64,000 nt of DNA from Vitis vinifera (taxonomy: Eukaryota; Streptophyta; Magnoliopsida; Vitales; Vitaceae): assembly GCF_030704535.1 (NCBI RefSeq), contig NC_081810.1, forward strand, positions 496,501 to 560,500. Direction: 5' to 3'. Below, piece by piece: positions 1-12,700 of the stretch (the first letter of the stretch is position 1; every line of letters starts with the position of its first letter). The position numbers and the translations under genes are program-made. A model generated the notes under the pieces. That model made no database searches and had not been told where the DNA came from. It saw only the letters and a list, made by a program, of their open reading frames with translations.

Positions 1-61
1 TATATAACATTTACCATCTTTAAATATAATTATCAGACAACAACATACAAGGTGAAATCCG
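1..61. repeat. Duplicated non-coding junction upstream of RLP-1
   Basis: The first ~35 bases are AT-rich non-coding sequence that runs abruptly into LRR coding sequence at 'cagacaacaacatac'. Nearly the same ~60 bases occur at about 20198-20258 in front of RLP-3. In the longer paralogue RLP-4 (about 42416) the same LRR sequence is preceded by coding sequence instead. So RLP-1 and RLP-3 share one old breakpoint that removed or displaced the first third of the gene before the two copies were duplicated. The 5' part of RLP-1 would lie left of the window, if it exists. Confidence 0.7.
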
Positions 62-1186
62 TTGGGTTTTGCTAATCTCAGCGATTTGGTTGGTCTATAT
101 ATGACAGGGAATAACTTCATTGGATCCATTCCTTCTCAGCTCTTTCACTTACCACTTCTTCAGGATCTCTCTTTGGATGATAGTTCTCTTAGTGGAAAAG
201 TCCCTGAAGAAATTGGAAACCTCTCCAGGTTGCAGCTGTTGTCCCTCTCAAGTAACAGATTCTCAGATGGCGTGCTTCTTTCAGTTTTGTCTTTGAAGGG
301 GTTAGAATTATTGGACTTGAGTGACAATGATTTATCCACGGAAATACCCACTGAGATTGGGAATTTACCCAACATCTCCACTTTGGCGTTGAGTAACAAC
401 CGGTTGACGGGTGGAATCCCCTCGTCCATGCAAAAACTAAGCAAGTTGGAACAACTTTTCTTGCATAACAATTTGCTAACCGGAGAAATTCCATCTTGGT
501 TATTTGATTTCAAGGGCCTCGAGAGTTTGTATCTTGGAGGAAACCGTCTAATTTGGAATGACAGTGTGAAGATAGCACCAAATTCCAGGCTAGGTCTACT
601 GTCTCTGAAATCTTGTGGTCTTGTTGGAGAGATTCCAAAGTGGATTTCTACCCAAACGAATCTTTTTTTTCTGGATTTGAGTAAGAACAATCTCCAAGGT
701 GCATTTCCACAATGGTTTCTTGAGATGCCACTTGAATTTTTGTTTCTATCAAGTAATGAATTTACAGGTTCTCTTCCACCTGGTCTTTTTTCTGGACCTT
801 CTTTACACGTGCTTGCTCTCTCAAGGAACAATTTCTCCGGGGAGTTGCCCAAAAACATCGAAGACGCAACCTCCCTAGATATTCTTACCTTGAGTGAGAA
901 CAACTTTTCTGGGCCAATTCCTCAATCCCTCATCAAAGTTCCCTACCTAAAATTTTTGGATCTATCCAGAAATAGATTTTTTGGCCCATTCCCAATTTTC
1001 TACCCCGAATCACAACTATCTTATATCGATTTCTCTTCTAATGATTTCTCGGGAGAGGTTCCAACAACCTTTCCTAAACAAACAATATATCTTGCATTGG
1101 GCGGAAATAAGTTTTCAGGGGGCTTGCCTTTGAACTTGACCAACTTGAGCAACCTTGAACGCCTCGAACTTCAGGACAACAATCTT
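62..1186 (+). pseudogene. RLP-1, left half: LRR receptor-like protein cut by a CACTA transposon
   Basis: An open frame of 375 codons made of plant extracellular LRRs of the type LxxLxLxxNxLxGxIP, for example around GNNFIGSIPSQLF and NNRLTGGIPSSM. It matches the middle of the fuller paralogue RLP-4 almost codon for codon. There is no signal peptide and no N-terminal cysteine-pair cap; the frame begins at a junction with non-coding DNA. The frame is open to codon CTT (1184-1186), where the CACTA element begins, and resumes in the same phase after it at 13977. Family knowledge: RLPs are plasma-membrane receptors with an LRR ectodomain, one membrane helix and no kinase, many acting in defence with SOBIR1-type partners. 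Which ligand, if any, this one bound cannot be seen. Confidence 0.88.
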
Positions 1187-1380
1187 CACTACTACAAAAA
1201 TAATTTATGGTGTCACTATTTATGGTGTCACTTTTAAAATAATGACACCATAGGGTTTATAATTAATAAAGGTGACACATCATATTAAAAATCTTCTATT
1301 GAGGTAGTTAGATGATGTTAATTTTATATTAATAGTGTCATTTTTTGGAAAGTGACACCATATAAAATAATTTTTTTTAA
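1187..1380. repeat. CACTA left terminal and subterminal repeats
   Basis: After the terminal CACTAC, the 8-10 base motif TGGTGTCAC and its complement GTGACACCA recur about every 15-70 bases (near 1208, 1221, 1243, 1271 and 1351). CACTA elements carry such motif clusters at both ends as binding sites for their own TNPA-type protein, which brings the ends together for TNP2 cutting. The same motif is dense at the right end, so these sites are probably the binding motif of this family. Confidence 0.8.
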
Positions 1381-1502
1381 GTATTATAACTTAATGAGCC
1401 TATTTGAGCCCACTTTTAGAATTAATAATGAAGGCCAATATATAAAAAGCCCATTGTTTCCACATGACACCCACAATCCAAAAAATCTCAATATACAAAC
1501 CC

Positions 1503-1597
1503 TATATATAATTAAAATCATAATCTTCTTCTACCTTTTCTCTCACCCATAGTCAACACGCTCACAACCGACATTCTTCTCTTTGTGGACTCCTAGG
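1503..1597 (+). promoter_or_regulatory. Possible CACTA promoter and first non-coding exon
   Basis: A TATATA stretch at 1503-1508 is followed by a pyrimidine-rich leader and a consensus 5' splice site, CTAG/GTAAGTC, with the intron starting at 1597. En/Spm-type elements are generally transcribed from one promoter near the left end, with an untranslated first exon. This arrangement fits, but the exon it would be spliced to, upstream of the transposase ATG at 5861, was not fixed. This is inference. Confidence 0.35.
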
Positions 1598-3915
1598 TAA
1601 GTCAAAATCTCTTAGATCTATCATCTTTTTTTTTTTTTTATTAATGTCATTATATTGATTGTTTCAACGTTTTTGTATTATGGTTTTTATGTTTTTTTTT
1701 TTTTTTGAGTTGTAGGGAAGAAAAACTTAGGTTTAAAGTTCTAGCATAAAAGAAAAAACCTGTAGATTAATTGATTTTTTAATCTGAACCAAACACACAA
1801 TCAACTCCATAAAAACAAGTGGAAAACAAGAAAAAAGGAATGATTTTTAATATGTATTTGTGTGAGAACGATAGGTACAGATTTTATTTGAGATATATTA
1901 CCACATAATCTTCATCCCTTCTAAAAAAATGAGAGAGAAAAAAAAAAGGAATGATTTTTCTGTTTGTATCTAAGTGAGAATGAGACACGGAATCTTTAAA
2001 TCCATTCTTTGGATTAATCTGCATGAGGATTTTGAGGAAATTTGTTACTGTTTAGTGACGGAAGCCTTTAGTACCAGAATCAATTGTTTGATTGGGTGGG
2101 TTCCAATCAGACCTTAAGGAATGGGTCCAAAGGACGTCATCCATCAGAGTAATGGTGTTCATTATTGTTCTTGTGCCTTGAGTCAAAGTTAACTGACTCA
2201 TATGCTTCATATCCAACACGTGTAGAGGGGAAAAATAAAAGTAATTGTTCTTTATGAATGGATTTGGTTGTGGGCTGGGGATGTTTTTCAAGAGCTTGGA
2301 ATATTAGGTACAGTAATTGGTTTCGTAGCAGCGTGAATGTATTTGAGTTTTACATTTTTTTTAAATATATGGTCATGTAAAATAAAAGTAAAACATTAAG
2401 TAAATATAGAAAAGCCACAAATACAGCAACTTGCATGTAAAAGCATTTTTGTGTTTTGTCTTTTACAAGTTTTATAAATTGGAAAATTCTGACACCATAC
2501 AAAAACATAGAAAAGCCACAAATACAGCAACTTGCATATTTTTATTTTTATTTTAATTATTTATAGTTGATTAAGTTTATGGTATGCCATGTTGGATGCT
2601 TTCAGATTTTACAGATCTAAGTTATTTTTATTTTGAGAATAAATATTCCATAATTCAACCTTTTCCTTTTCTTGTTGGTAATCATGCTACATAAAATCTA
2701 GGAATGCTAAACACATCTCTTTTAAAATTACTATATTTACAATAGGAAAATGGCTTTTATCAAAAGAGAAATATCCTTAAATTGTGTGTGTTTGTTAATG
2801 TAGAATAATGGGCGTTGCTGAATGTTTGTGTCTCTATTACTTGTCCGGGTGAGAGAATAAATTCCCATTTACCCAGAAAATAGTGGGAAGTTCTATAAAG
2901 TTGTTTTGAGTGAGATTTTCAGATTGGTACATGTGCATGGGGCATTAAGGGATCGTCCTCATTGAGCAAATTCCTCTTGTATGCCAATTCCTTTTAATGA
3001 AATTTGCTATTTTAAATTAAGTTCTTGGTCACTTAATGCCCATTTCAGCCTCATCTGAGCAAATTAATTTCAGCCTCTTGTTACCCATTTTAGACTTTGT
3101 TCAGACATGAAATAATGACTGACATCTTCATGAAATCTTGCTGCTTTAGATTAGATTCTTGGTCACTCATATGGCATGATCTAAGTGGAAAATAAGGTGG
3201 TGCTTGGTTCACATGTGCCTGAGAAAATGGCAAACACCTTCATCCTAGGGGCTGCATATTTAGAATTTTGGTATAAGCTCTCTCCCCTGATCAAAGACTC
3301 AACAGTCTGATGCTTAGAGTCCAAAATATTGATGAAAGTCACAACAAGCTATCCTCATTAATACGTTGAGTTGGTGACTTCCCTTTTCCTTTAATGGTTG
3401 TTCTTTGATATGGAATCCCATAGACTGCAGTACTTCAAATTGAGCCTTTGTTGATTCTATCTGTTGTTTGTACATGCAAGACCAATTCACGAGGATTATC
3501 CTCATTCTCATCAACCGGTCCATGGTAAGGCTCTTCTCCCACATGGCTTCCCACACACCCACCCAATCCTGCCCTCCTCCCCCCCCACATTCCATGAGGT
3601 CCTCTCCATGAAACAAGAAGCCAACAAGGTCAATTCTTGGGGCCACTTGTACATTTACCTAGGTCATGTTCGGTTAAGTGTTGATGAAAGCAAAAACAAA
3701 ATGCTAAGAAAACTGATTTTTCTCAATGAGGTTGAATGAACATCAAACGTAAATACTAACTTATAATAATGACAATTCCAATAACATGTTTCAATCTTAT
3801 AATGGTTGTTATATATTAATCAATCAAGCAGGGATGAATTAATATGTAAGTAACAGAGTCGGTACTTATTCACAAAGGAAGGACCGAAGAACAACAAGAT
3901 TTGATGATGGAAATT
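1598..3915. other. CACTA 5' non-coding region
   Basis: No convincing gene. A ~33-base direct repeat containing 'agaaaagccacaaatacagc' occurs at about 2408 and again at about 2510. A minus-strand stretch near 3314-3646 stays open for 110 codons but has low complexity and no family I recognise. It may be another captured host fragment, since it sits next to the LigB-like piece. Confidence 0.5.
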
Positions 3916-4400
3916 TCAGGTGGCTGTTGTTGTGAACTGGTAAGAGGCATAAGAGAGAGTACCGAGGCTCCAGCTATGGTGGATGAGTTTGGAACCCATG
4001 GCTACATGCAATGGATAGAAGTGTTCCAGCCATGGGTGGGCCTCTCTGGCATGCGGTGCCTTCTCTTCATAGTGATTTATGTCTTCATATCTTAAACACG
4101 AACATGTAAATATAAATGTCAGAAAATGAAACAAAACAAATGACTGCCGCTGCTTCAATGCATAGGAGCAACTCTATTTTATGTTGCTTGATTTTATGGC
4201 AAAGAATAGCGTATATATATAGTAATTGAATGATTACCTTCCATCAAGGAGAGCTTCTTTCAACCAGGTATCAAACTGATCATATGCCCAAGGCACAACC
4301 GATTCACTATTGGGATTGAGCTAGGGCCCTCAGATTGTGAGTGGCACTTCCAGAACCAATGATGAGGACGCCTTTTTTAAAGTCTTCCAGACCTACTTGT
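3916..4400 (-). pseudogene. Captured fragment of a LigB / 4,5-DOPA dioxygenase extradiol-like gene
   Basis: On the minus strand, 4238-4400 encodes GVLIIGSGSATHNLR and, after a small frame break, a stretch ending FDTWLKEALLDGR. It stops at a GT splice donor (intron from 4237 down). Another exon, 3916-4090, begins after an AG acceptor and completes the same codon. It reads [20 protein letters not shown], then FYPLHVAMG and [11 protein letters not shown]. These are hallmark C-terminal stretches of plant extradiol ring-cleavage dioxygenases (LigB/DODA family), including the His-rich metal-site region. The intron is retained, so the piece was taken from genomic DNA, not from a message. The frame break and missing N-terminal part make it non-functional here. 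It lies opposite to the transposon's own genes, as is common for captured sequences. Confidence 0.85.
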
Positions 4401-5860
4401 CCTCCTTATCCATCCCAAAATCTTTTGCTAAAATGCTTGATACGAAATCTATAACCAGCTTAAGCTCCTAGCAACAGAACCTTGCAAGAAACCTTAGGTT
4501 TCAATGACCTCTCCCTCCATCTGAACCACAAAAAAACCCCACTTCTCTGGCTACTGCCACGCTAAAGAAGACCTAAAAATGATCCTTTGAATGACATTTC
4601 CCATGCCTAACATCAAACCAAACTTGGTTCTGAGCCCCTCTTTTGTCGTTTGTGGTACAAGTAAGACAATAAAATACATTCTCTCCATTTCTGATTGGTT
4701 TTGAAATATCCTTTCCCATCAATCCACCCCAACCTTCACCCACCCAAAAAAGGGGAAAAATCTCCACCTCTAGACCCTCCAGATCAGTTCCCTAGCAAAG
4801 CCTTAAGGAAGAGCAAGCTTCGGATTCCAAGATTCCCTCACAAAGCACACAGTCAACCATAAATTCTTCCCACTTCCTCCACTATCATCATGAAAAAGGA
4901 TTCCAAACCCATGCTTATAGATACACATGTAATATATATTTAAACTACTGGGGAGCATATTTAAACTACTTTTACATAATTTAAGTGCTTCTATTTATCA
5001 AGAATTGTTTTAAATAAAAAAAAGGTATATATATGATTCTTGGGGGTCTGATGTATATAGTGGATTAAGGAATACATTGATTAGCATGGGTGACAGAAGA
5101 ATATGCTTATAGATACACATGTAATATATATTTGTAAGTCATATGAATGACTTGAAGCATGTAATATATATAAATACACATATTCATACTTGAAATATTG
5201 CATTTTTTTTAGATTATTAGTTTAATTTAATGGAGATGAATATTTAGTTGAAAAGTTACAATGTATTATTGAAAATATGACTTGATAGTTGATTATGGAT
5301 ATGTGTCATTTCTAGTATATAAAAAAAGAATAATTTAAATCTGTAACATTTTATATTGATAATCTATTATTCTTATAACAGGTTCAAAGAGTAAACAAGT
5401 CAGTATCAAAGAAGTTATTACAAGTGTAAGTGTATGTTTATTTATTGCATACTCTTATATAGTATCAATTGTAAGGAAGATAAAATTACCTCGTAAAGGT
5501 AATTAAATCTTTATATATTTTAAACTTTTTTTCTATATATTATGCTTTTGAAGCTTGTTTAATTAAACATATGTTATTTGACAAACTTTTCACAAATGTT
5601 TTGTATACTTATGTGTTTTATTTTGTTCCAAAGTTTTATTGCATAATACTGATGTATATTATCTCACAAACTTTTGACAACTATGTTGTGTACTAATGCA
5701 TATTAAGTTTTGTTCTTGCCTATTTAAGTTTATACATTTAGTTATTTAAATATATCCAATATTATGTTGAAAAAAGATGTACTTAAATTTTTTTGTTCTT
5801 AATATTAACAAGTTTTGCAATTCTCTTGTATAGGATATATATTCCATTATTTTAATTGAA
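4401..5860. other. CACTA region upstream of the transposase gene
   Basis: About 4400-4900 may be further captured host sequence joined to the LigB-like piece, but it shows no recognisable coding stretch. From about 4900 the DNA is AT-rich. The string 'tgcttatagatacacatg' followed by TAATATATATTT occurs twice, near 4912 and 5104, a direct repeat about 190 bases apart. Nothing else is seen before the transposase start. Confidence 0.45.
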
Positions 5861-8800
5861 ATGGAAAATCGAGATTGGATGTCAAAAGATAGAAGGTCAG
5901 TTGAGTATGATGAAGGAGTTGAAAACTTTATCAATTTCGCATTAGCACATTCAACCAACCATACCTCTATAAAATGCTCATGCTTACGTTGTGGAAATCT
6001 GTTATGTCAAACTCCTCAAGTCATTAGAGAGCATTTGTTCTTTAATGGAATAGATATCAGTTATCGAGTATGGTATTGGCATGGAGAAAAGGGTCCCAGT
6101 GGAGGATTTTCAAATGTCTCACAACAACGTTATGACAAATGCGAGTATAATGATGTTGCTGATACAATAGATATGGTTAATGCTGCACAAGTTAATTGTA
6201 TGAATGATCCCCAAGTGTTTGGAAGGTTACTTGAAGATGCAGAAAAACCTTTATATCCTGGATGCATGAAATACACAAAGTTGTCAGCATTGGTAAAACT
6301 TTACAACTTAAAAGCACGTTATGGTTGGTCTGACAAAGGATTCTCAGAATTGCTTCAGTTGCTTGGAGATATGTTGCCATTGAATAATGAGATGCCGTTG
6401 TCCATGTATGAAGCCAAAAAGACTTTCAGTGCTCTTGGTATGGAATATCAAAAAATTCATGCATGTCCTAATGATTGTATTTTGTATAGAAACCAGTATA
6501 AGGATGCTATTGCATGCCCAACTTGTGGAAAGTCAAGGTGGAAGATAAACAGTGAAGGGGGGAAGATTAAGAAGGGGGTTCCTGCAAAGGTTTTGTGGTA
6601 TTTCCCACCAATCCCTAGATTCAAAAGGATGTTCCAATCTTCAGAAACTGCTAAACATCTTATGTGGCATGCCAAGGATAAAGAATGTGATGGTAAACTA
6701 CGCCACCCATCAGACTCCTCAGCGTGGAAACTAGTTGACCACATGTGGCCTGATTTTGCTTCTGAACCGCGAAACCTTAGACTAGCACTCTCAACAGATG
6801 GTATAAATCCTCATAAGTCTATGAGCAGTAGACATAGTTGTTGGCCTGTTATACTGGTCATATACAACCTTCCTCCTTGGTTGTGCATGAAAAGGAAGTT
6901 TATGATGTTATCATTATTGATCTCAGGACCACGACAACCTGGTAAAAATATAGATGTTTACTTGAGTCCATTGGTAGATGACCTTAAAACTTTGTGGGAA
7001 AAAGGAGTTGAGACTTATGATGCACACTTGCGTGAGGTTTTTACTTTAAAGGCCATCCTTTTATGGACAATCAATGATTTTCCTGCATATGGAAACTTAG
7101 CTGGTTGCACTGTGAAAGGATATTATGCATGTCCAATATGTGGAGAAGGAACATATTCCAAAAGATTAAAGCATGGCAGGAAAAACTCATATATGGGTCA
7201 TCGACAATTTCTTCCACGTAACCATCCCTATCGGAGACAAAAGAAGGCATTCAATGGTGAACAAGATTTTAGGATTCCTCCTAAAATTTTGAGTGGGGAA
7301 GAAATACTTGAAAAAGTTGATCTCATTCCTATTTCTTGGGGAAAAATGAAGATAAAATCTCTTGAATCTGATGTGAACATAAATTGTTGGAAAAAAAAAT
7401 CCATACTTTTTGAGTTAGAATATTGGAAATATCTTCATGTCCGTCACAACTTGGATGTTATGCACATCGAAAAGAATGTCTGTGAGAGTATTATTGGTAC
7501 TTTGTTTAACATCCCTGGGAAAACAAAGGATGGACTTAATGCTCGACTTGACCTAGTTGAAATGGGTTTAAGGTCTGAACTTTTCCCAAGAGTTGACTTG
7601 AAAAAGACCTACCTTCCCCCTGCATGTTTTTCACTATCTAGAAATGAGAAAAAATTAGTTTGTCAAACGTTGTCTAATTTGAAGGTCCCTGAGGGGTATT
7701 GCTCAAATTTTAGAAATCTTGTCTCCTTAGAGGAATTGAAGTTGTTTGGTCTAAAATCTCATGACTACCATGCACTTATGCAACAACTGTTGCCAGTTGC
7801 ATTACGTTCTGTTTTGCCAAAGCATGTGAGATATACTATATCAAGATTGTGTATCTTCTTCAATAAATTATGTACAAAAGTGGTTGATGTGCCAAAATTG
7901 AATGAAGTACATAATGAGTTAGTGGTCACGTTGTGCTTACTTGAAAAGTATTTTCCACCTTCATTTTTTGATATTATGCTTCATCTAACAGTGCATTTGA
8001 TAAGGGAGGTGCGACTATGTGGTCCAGTTTACTTTAGGTGGATGTACCCATTTGAGAGGTATATGAAAGTTCTTAAAGGATATGTTCGCAATCATAATCG
8101 GCCTGAAGGATGCATTGCTGAGTGCTATTTAGCAGAGGAAGCTGTCGAATTTTGTACTGAATATTTATCAGGGACTCATGCAATTGGAATTCCAAAAAGT
8201 AGCAATTATGACAACAAATTTGGTAGACCTATAATTGGTGGTCGTTCAACCAACATTGATCATAAATCGTGGTTACAAGCACATCATTATGTGTTAGAGA
8301 ATACAACTATTGTCCAACCATACATTGAGTAAGAAAAATATGCCTTTATTTTTTTATAATTTCATAACATAATGATGAAATCCTAAGTTTGCATTCCTTG
8401 TCTATAACGTTATAGGGAACATATGAATTGGTTGAAGTCTCAATACCCTCGACAATCTAAGAGACAAATTTGGTTGCAAGAAGAACATATGCGTTGTTTT
8501 ACGTATTGGCTTAAAGGAAAGGTAATCTCTTAGTTTTCAGAAATTATTTTAATATGTTGAAAACATCACAAGTTTCCAATTATGTTTTGACTACACACAG
8601 GTTGAAGAGGCTATCCATAACGGGCAAGATATTTCCAACACGCTTAGGTGGTTAGCACATGGCCCTACTCACCAGGTGGTTAAATATCCTGGATACATCA
8701 TTAATGGGTGTCGTTACCATACTAAGGAACGTGATATGACATGCGTCACCCAAAATAGTGGTGTTAGCATTTTAGCAGGGACTATGCAAATTGCCAGTTC

Positions 8801-9248
8801 TAAGGATAAGAACCCAGTTTTTGGTGAACTTTGCTTTTATGGGGTCATTAATGAGATATGGGATCTTGATTACAACATGTTCAAAATTCCAATTTTCAAG
8901 TGTGATTGGGTTGACAACAAGAATGGTATAAAAGTGGATGAACTTGGGTTCACATTAGTTGACTTCTCCAAAATTGGTCATAAATCGGATCCATTTATTT
9001 TAGCATCACAAGCCAAGCAAGTCTTCTATGTTGAAGACCAACTTGATCCCAAATGGTCAATAGTTCTCTCAATTCCTCCAAAAGATTTCAACAACATGGA
9101 AGGACTGGATGACTTCACCGATAATTGCATGGAACATCACCCCTTTATAAGTTCAATGCCAGAAGTTGAATCATTTGACGTTATGGATGAATCAGATGCA
9201 ATATACATGAGAGAAGACTGTGAGGGCATATGGATTGAAAATAATTAA
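5861..9248 (+). CDS. TNP2-like CACTA transposase, three exons, about 1073 aa
   Basis: Exons: 5861-8328, 8416-8521 and 8601-9248; both introns are GT-AG and the joined frame is uninterrupted. The N-terminus (about residues 1-75) is the transposase-associated domain with Cys pairs (CSCLRCG). The central Transposase_21-type region has STDGINPH near residue 310, likely including a catalytic Asp, and LDVMHIEKNV near 530. A DUF4218-type region follows (DYHALMQQLLP near 632, YPFERYMKVLKGY near 728). Exon 3 holds a DUF4216-type region around residues 935-985. Length and domain order match plant TNP2 proteins. TNP2 cuts the element ends in the nucleus together with the TNPA-type partner. The ATG at 5861 is chosen because the domain starts immediately after it. 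No inactivating change was seen. Confidence 0.93.
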
Positions 9249-9797
9249 ATAATATATTGTACCCTTGACATGAGATATAATAAGGCATTTCACTTATTAG
9301 TTTTCATGAGTTGCACATTAGCTTAGCTTCTATATATTGCTCATAATATATATATATTGATCATCCTAAATTGATTTCATGCATCATAAACATATGTTAT
9401 TCAAAGGTACCACTTCAATCTTCATTTAACTATCTTTTTTGTTGTCCATGGAACTAGATTTATATTATTTTTTATTATCATGTTTTGATTTTATGCTCAC
9501 ATAACTTGAAACTCTCATTCCTAAATTTCTTTTTCATTAAAACTATAAATAATAATTGAAACTATATATGCACTAATTTATTTTATTATTATCCTCACAA
9601 ATAAATTCTTCATTATTGATAAGAAATCAAAAAACAAGACAAACTTTGAAATAAAATTTCAAAAACTATATTTGTGAATGACCAATTTAATTATAGGAAA
9701 TATATGCAAGGATATACTAATCTTGCTTTTGAGTCATTTTACAGGTTTGTTGGTGAAGTACTAGTTTGCACATTTACTTGATATCTTCCACACAAAT
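9249..9797. other. CACTA inter-gene spacer
   Basis: AT-rich spacer between the transposase stop and the second gene. No coding signal. If the two genes share a primary transcript, as in En/Spm, this is intron in the second product. Confidence 0.5.
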
Positions 9798-12700
9798 ATG
9801 GATCCAGAAGAAGAGGAAATGCCAAAAGTAAAGCATAGAGGTAGTACATTGAAACCAGAGATTGCAAAAAATCGAAGTAAAGGGATAAAGCTCAAGATTG
9901 AATACAATAGCCTTGGTAGTCACATTGGGGAAAATTCAGTTGAACTAAGTAGTTATCTTGGTACAATAACTAGAACCCATGTGCCAATAATTGTTGAGAG
10001 TTGGAGGAAAGTCCCTAAAGAGACTAAGGAGAAGTTATGGGATTTGATCATGGTAAGTCTATCTATAGCTTTCATATATAATTATTGTATGCATTCATTA
10101 ACATGAGCTAACATGGGTTGCTATTTTGTAGACAAGCTTTAATGTGAATCAAAATTCCAAGAGGAATTGTTTCCTACTAATGGGCATCAGGTTTCGAACA
10201 TTTAAGTACAAGTTGACAAAGAAATATATATTACCTTTCAAGAATGACCCAGAAAAGCTGAAAAAGCCACCTCCTATCTACCCATTCATACAAGAGGATC
10301 ATTGGAGACAGTTTGTTAAAGATAGACTTTCTGAACACTTTAATGTTAAGCATTATTTTTAATACATCTTCAATTTTTACATTTACATAGTTTCACCATG
10401 TACTAATTTTGTGTCTATATTTTTTAGGAATATCGCAAGGTTCAGAAAGCGAGAAGAGATAAACACATTTACAATCATTATCTTGGAAGAAAAGGATATG
10501 CACGTTTTGAGCAAGATATAGTAAGTAAAAATTTTTGTAAAAAAATGGAGTATATATTTTGTTTATAGGAAAATTATTCCAATTTTTAAATGTCATTTAT
10601 TAACTTGATCATATTGAACTAATGAGTTTTATTGTTAAAATTTTTATAGCTACAAGCAGAAGGGAGTATTGGTAGGGTTGATAGAAGTGTTTTATGGAAG
10701 AAAGCACGTGAGAAGAAAGGAAAGTTTAATAAGATTACAGAGCCAGTGATTAACATGATAGTAAGTTAGCATATTTATGCCTTTTAGAACAAAACATATT
10801 TATGTTATACACCAATTTGTCTATTATCCTTTGTATTAAAACAATTCATTTTCTAGCTACCTTGAATTGGTTGTCTTTGATTGATATGTAAATCATCTTC
10901 ATCAAATTATTACTAATATATGTTTTGTTGTAGGATGAATTACTAGAAAATGCTAAGGAGACTGGACTACCTCCACCTGGTCCAAATGACATATTAGGTC
11001 AAGCATTGGGTAAGCCTGATCATCCAGGACGTGTGGTAGGTCAAGACCGTTTGGTTAGGCCTAGCTCATACTTTCATCAACCATCTGATGACATGAAAAA
11101 AATCAAAGAAGAAATATGGGAAATGGTACGAAAGGAGATGGAAGATGCTGCAACAAGACAAGTTATGTCTCCCCCCACACCCCATTCTGATATGGGTAGT
11201 AATAACATGAGACAACAACTTGTTTTACAACCAGTTGTAGCAGAAAAACCAATGTTTAAAATGATAGAAGAGCCCCAACCACCAGAACCACCACTGAAAC
11301 ACAAGGTATGCATTTACTTACTAATAATACAAGATTAATATAAGTGATATAAAGCCTATGTAAATGATATTATTTGTTGTATTGAAGGTAATTAAATGCA
11401 AATTAGCAGTGGAAAGAAAAGGAAATGTTGTTGCAACTGGTACACTAATAGAAGAAAAAGGATCAAATAGGTTGGTTGTAATAAATGTTGCACACAAGCC
11501 AGATGCTAGACTCCCATTTCCAAATCCATATGAGATTATCAATGTTGGGGATGCTATTGGCTTTGAGCTTGACTGGCCAACAAGCCTTGTCATACTTGAA
11601 ACTGAACATCCCCAGGTATGTCATTTTATGCCTATAGTAAATTTGATTGTAACTTGGTATTTTATTGTTTAAGAGTATATATATCTAACATTCCTTCCTT
11701 TTTCATAGGTGTTGGATAAAGGAAAGAAGAAGATAGTGAAGACACCAATTATTCGAAAATCTAAGCCTCAAAATCATTCGGTCATTAAAAATTTTCAGAA
11801 ATTTGTGGATGGTTGCCTTGGTAATGACAAGACATACCCAATACAGCTCCCCATTTCACTATTCGGTGTCGAATTTCAAACATATATATCTAGAGAGGAT
11901 TGTGAATACATTATTTCATCTTTGGAGGTGTCATCAAACTGCATCTCCTTCTATTTATGGTGTGCACCTTTTATTTTCATTTGTTTTTATTTTTTTAATG
12001 AGTTGCCCATGTTGAACAAGATTGGATATGACTAATGATAATTTTCTTTTGGTGTTTTGATACAATAATAGGCACATGCATGATCAAGTACATATTGCCA
12101 AAAAGGAATCACAATTTATATTTGTTAATCCTTTTACAATATCACGAGCAGGCCTTAGTACTCCTCAAACAGAGAAAAGAGCACAATTGTTGTCAAAACG
12201 CTTAATGGAGTGCCAAGATGCTAAATATGTTTTCATACCCTACAACCCCGAGTAAGTGACAAATATTATACTTTAATTTGAGGTTTTATGATTGATTTAT
12301 ATTTCTAATTATATGCTACTTTTGTTTTTAATGTTTTAGCTTTCATTGGGTCTTGGTAGTGATTGAGCCAAGGAAAATGATAGTCCACTATCTTGACCCT
12401 ATGCATCACAAACCATGTGAGGACTTAAAGGATATCGTAAACATGTAAGTTCTTCCTATATTATTATTATTTTTTTAAAATACATTCATCTCAAACACAT
12501 TTTTTTTATTATCTATATATATGTTAAAACATATAACATTTACCTATTTTAAAAATGTACCCATTGAACTTATTTACATAGGGCTCTTCGAATATCTGCA
12601 AAGAAAACATCTAAGAGGGAGCCATCTTGGCAACTAGTGCAGGTGACATCCAAAAAATTTTCTTTACACATTAGCTTATGCATTTGCACCATTTATATAT

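Noticed and set aside
160-903. Long open frame on the minus strand opposite RLP-1
   Set aside because: It mirrors the regular LRR codons of the + strand and recurs opposite every RLP copy; the protein has no family features.
3314-3646. Minus-strand open frame of 110 codons in the CACTA 5' region
   Set aside because: Glycine and tryptophan runs come from low-complexity DNA, with no family recognised. Another frame also looks protein-like, so it may be a degraded captured piece, but it cannot be called a gene.
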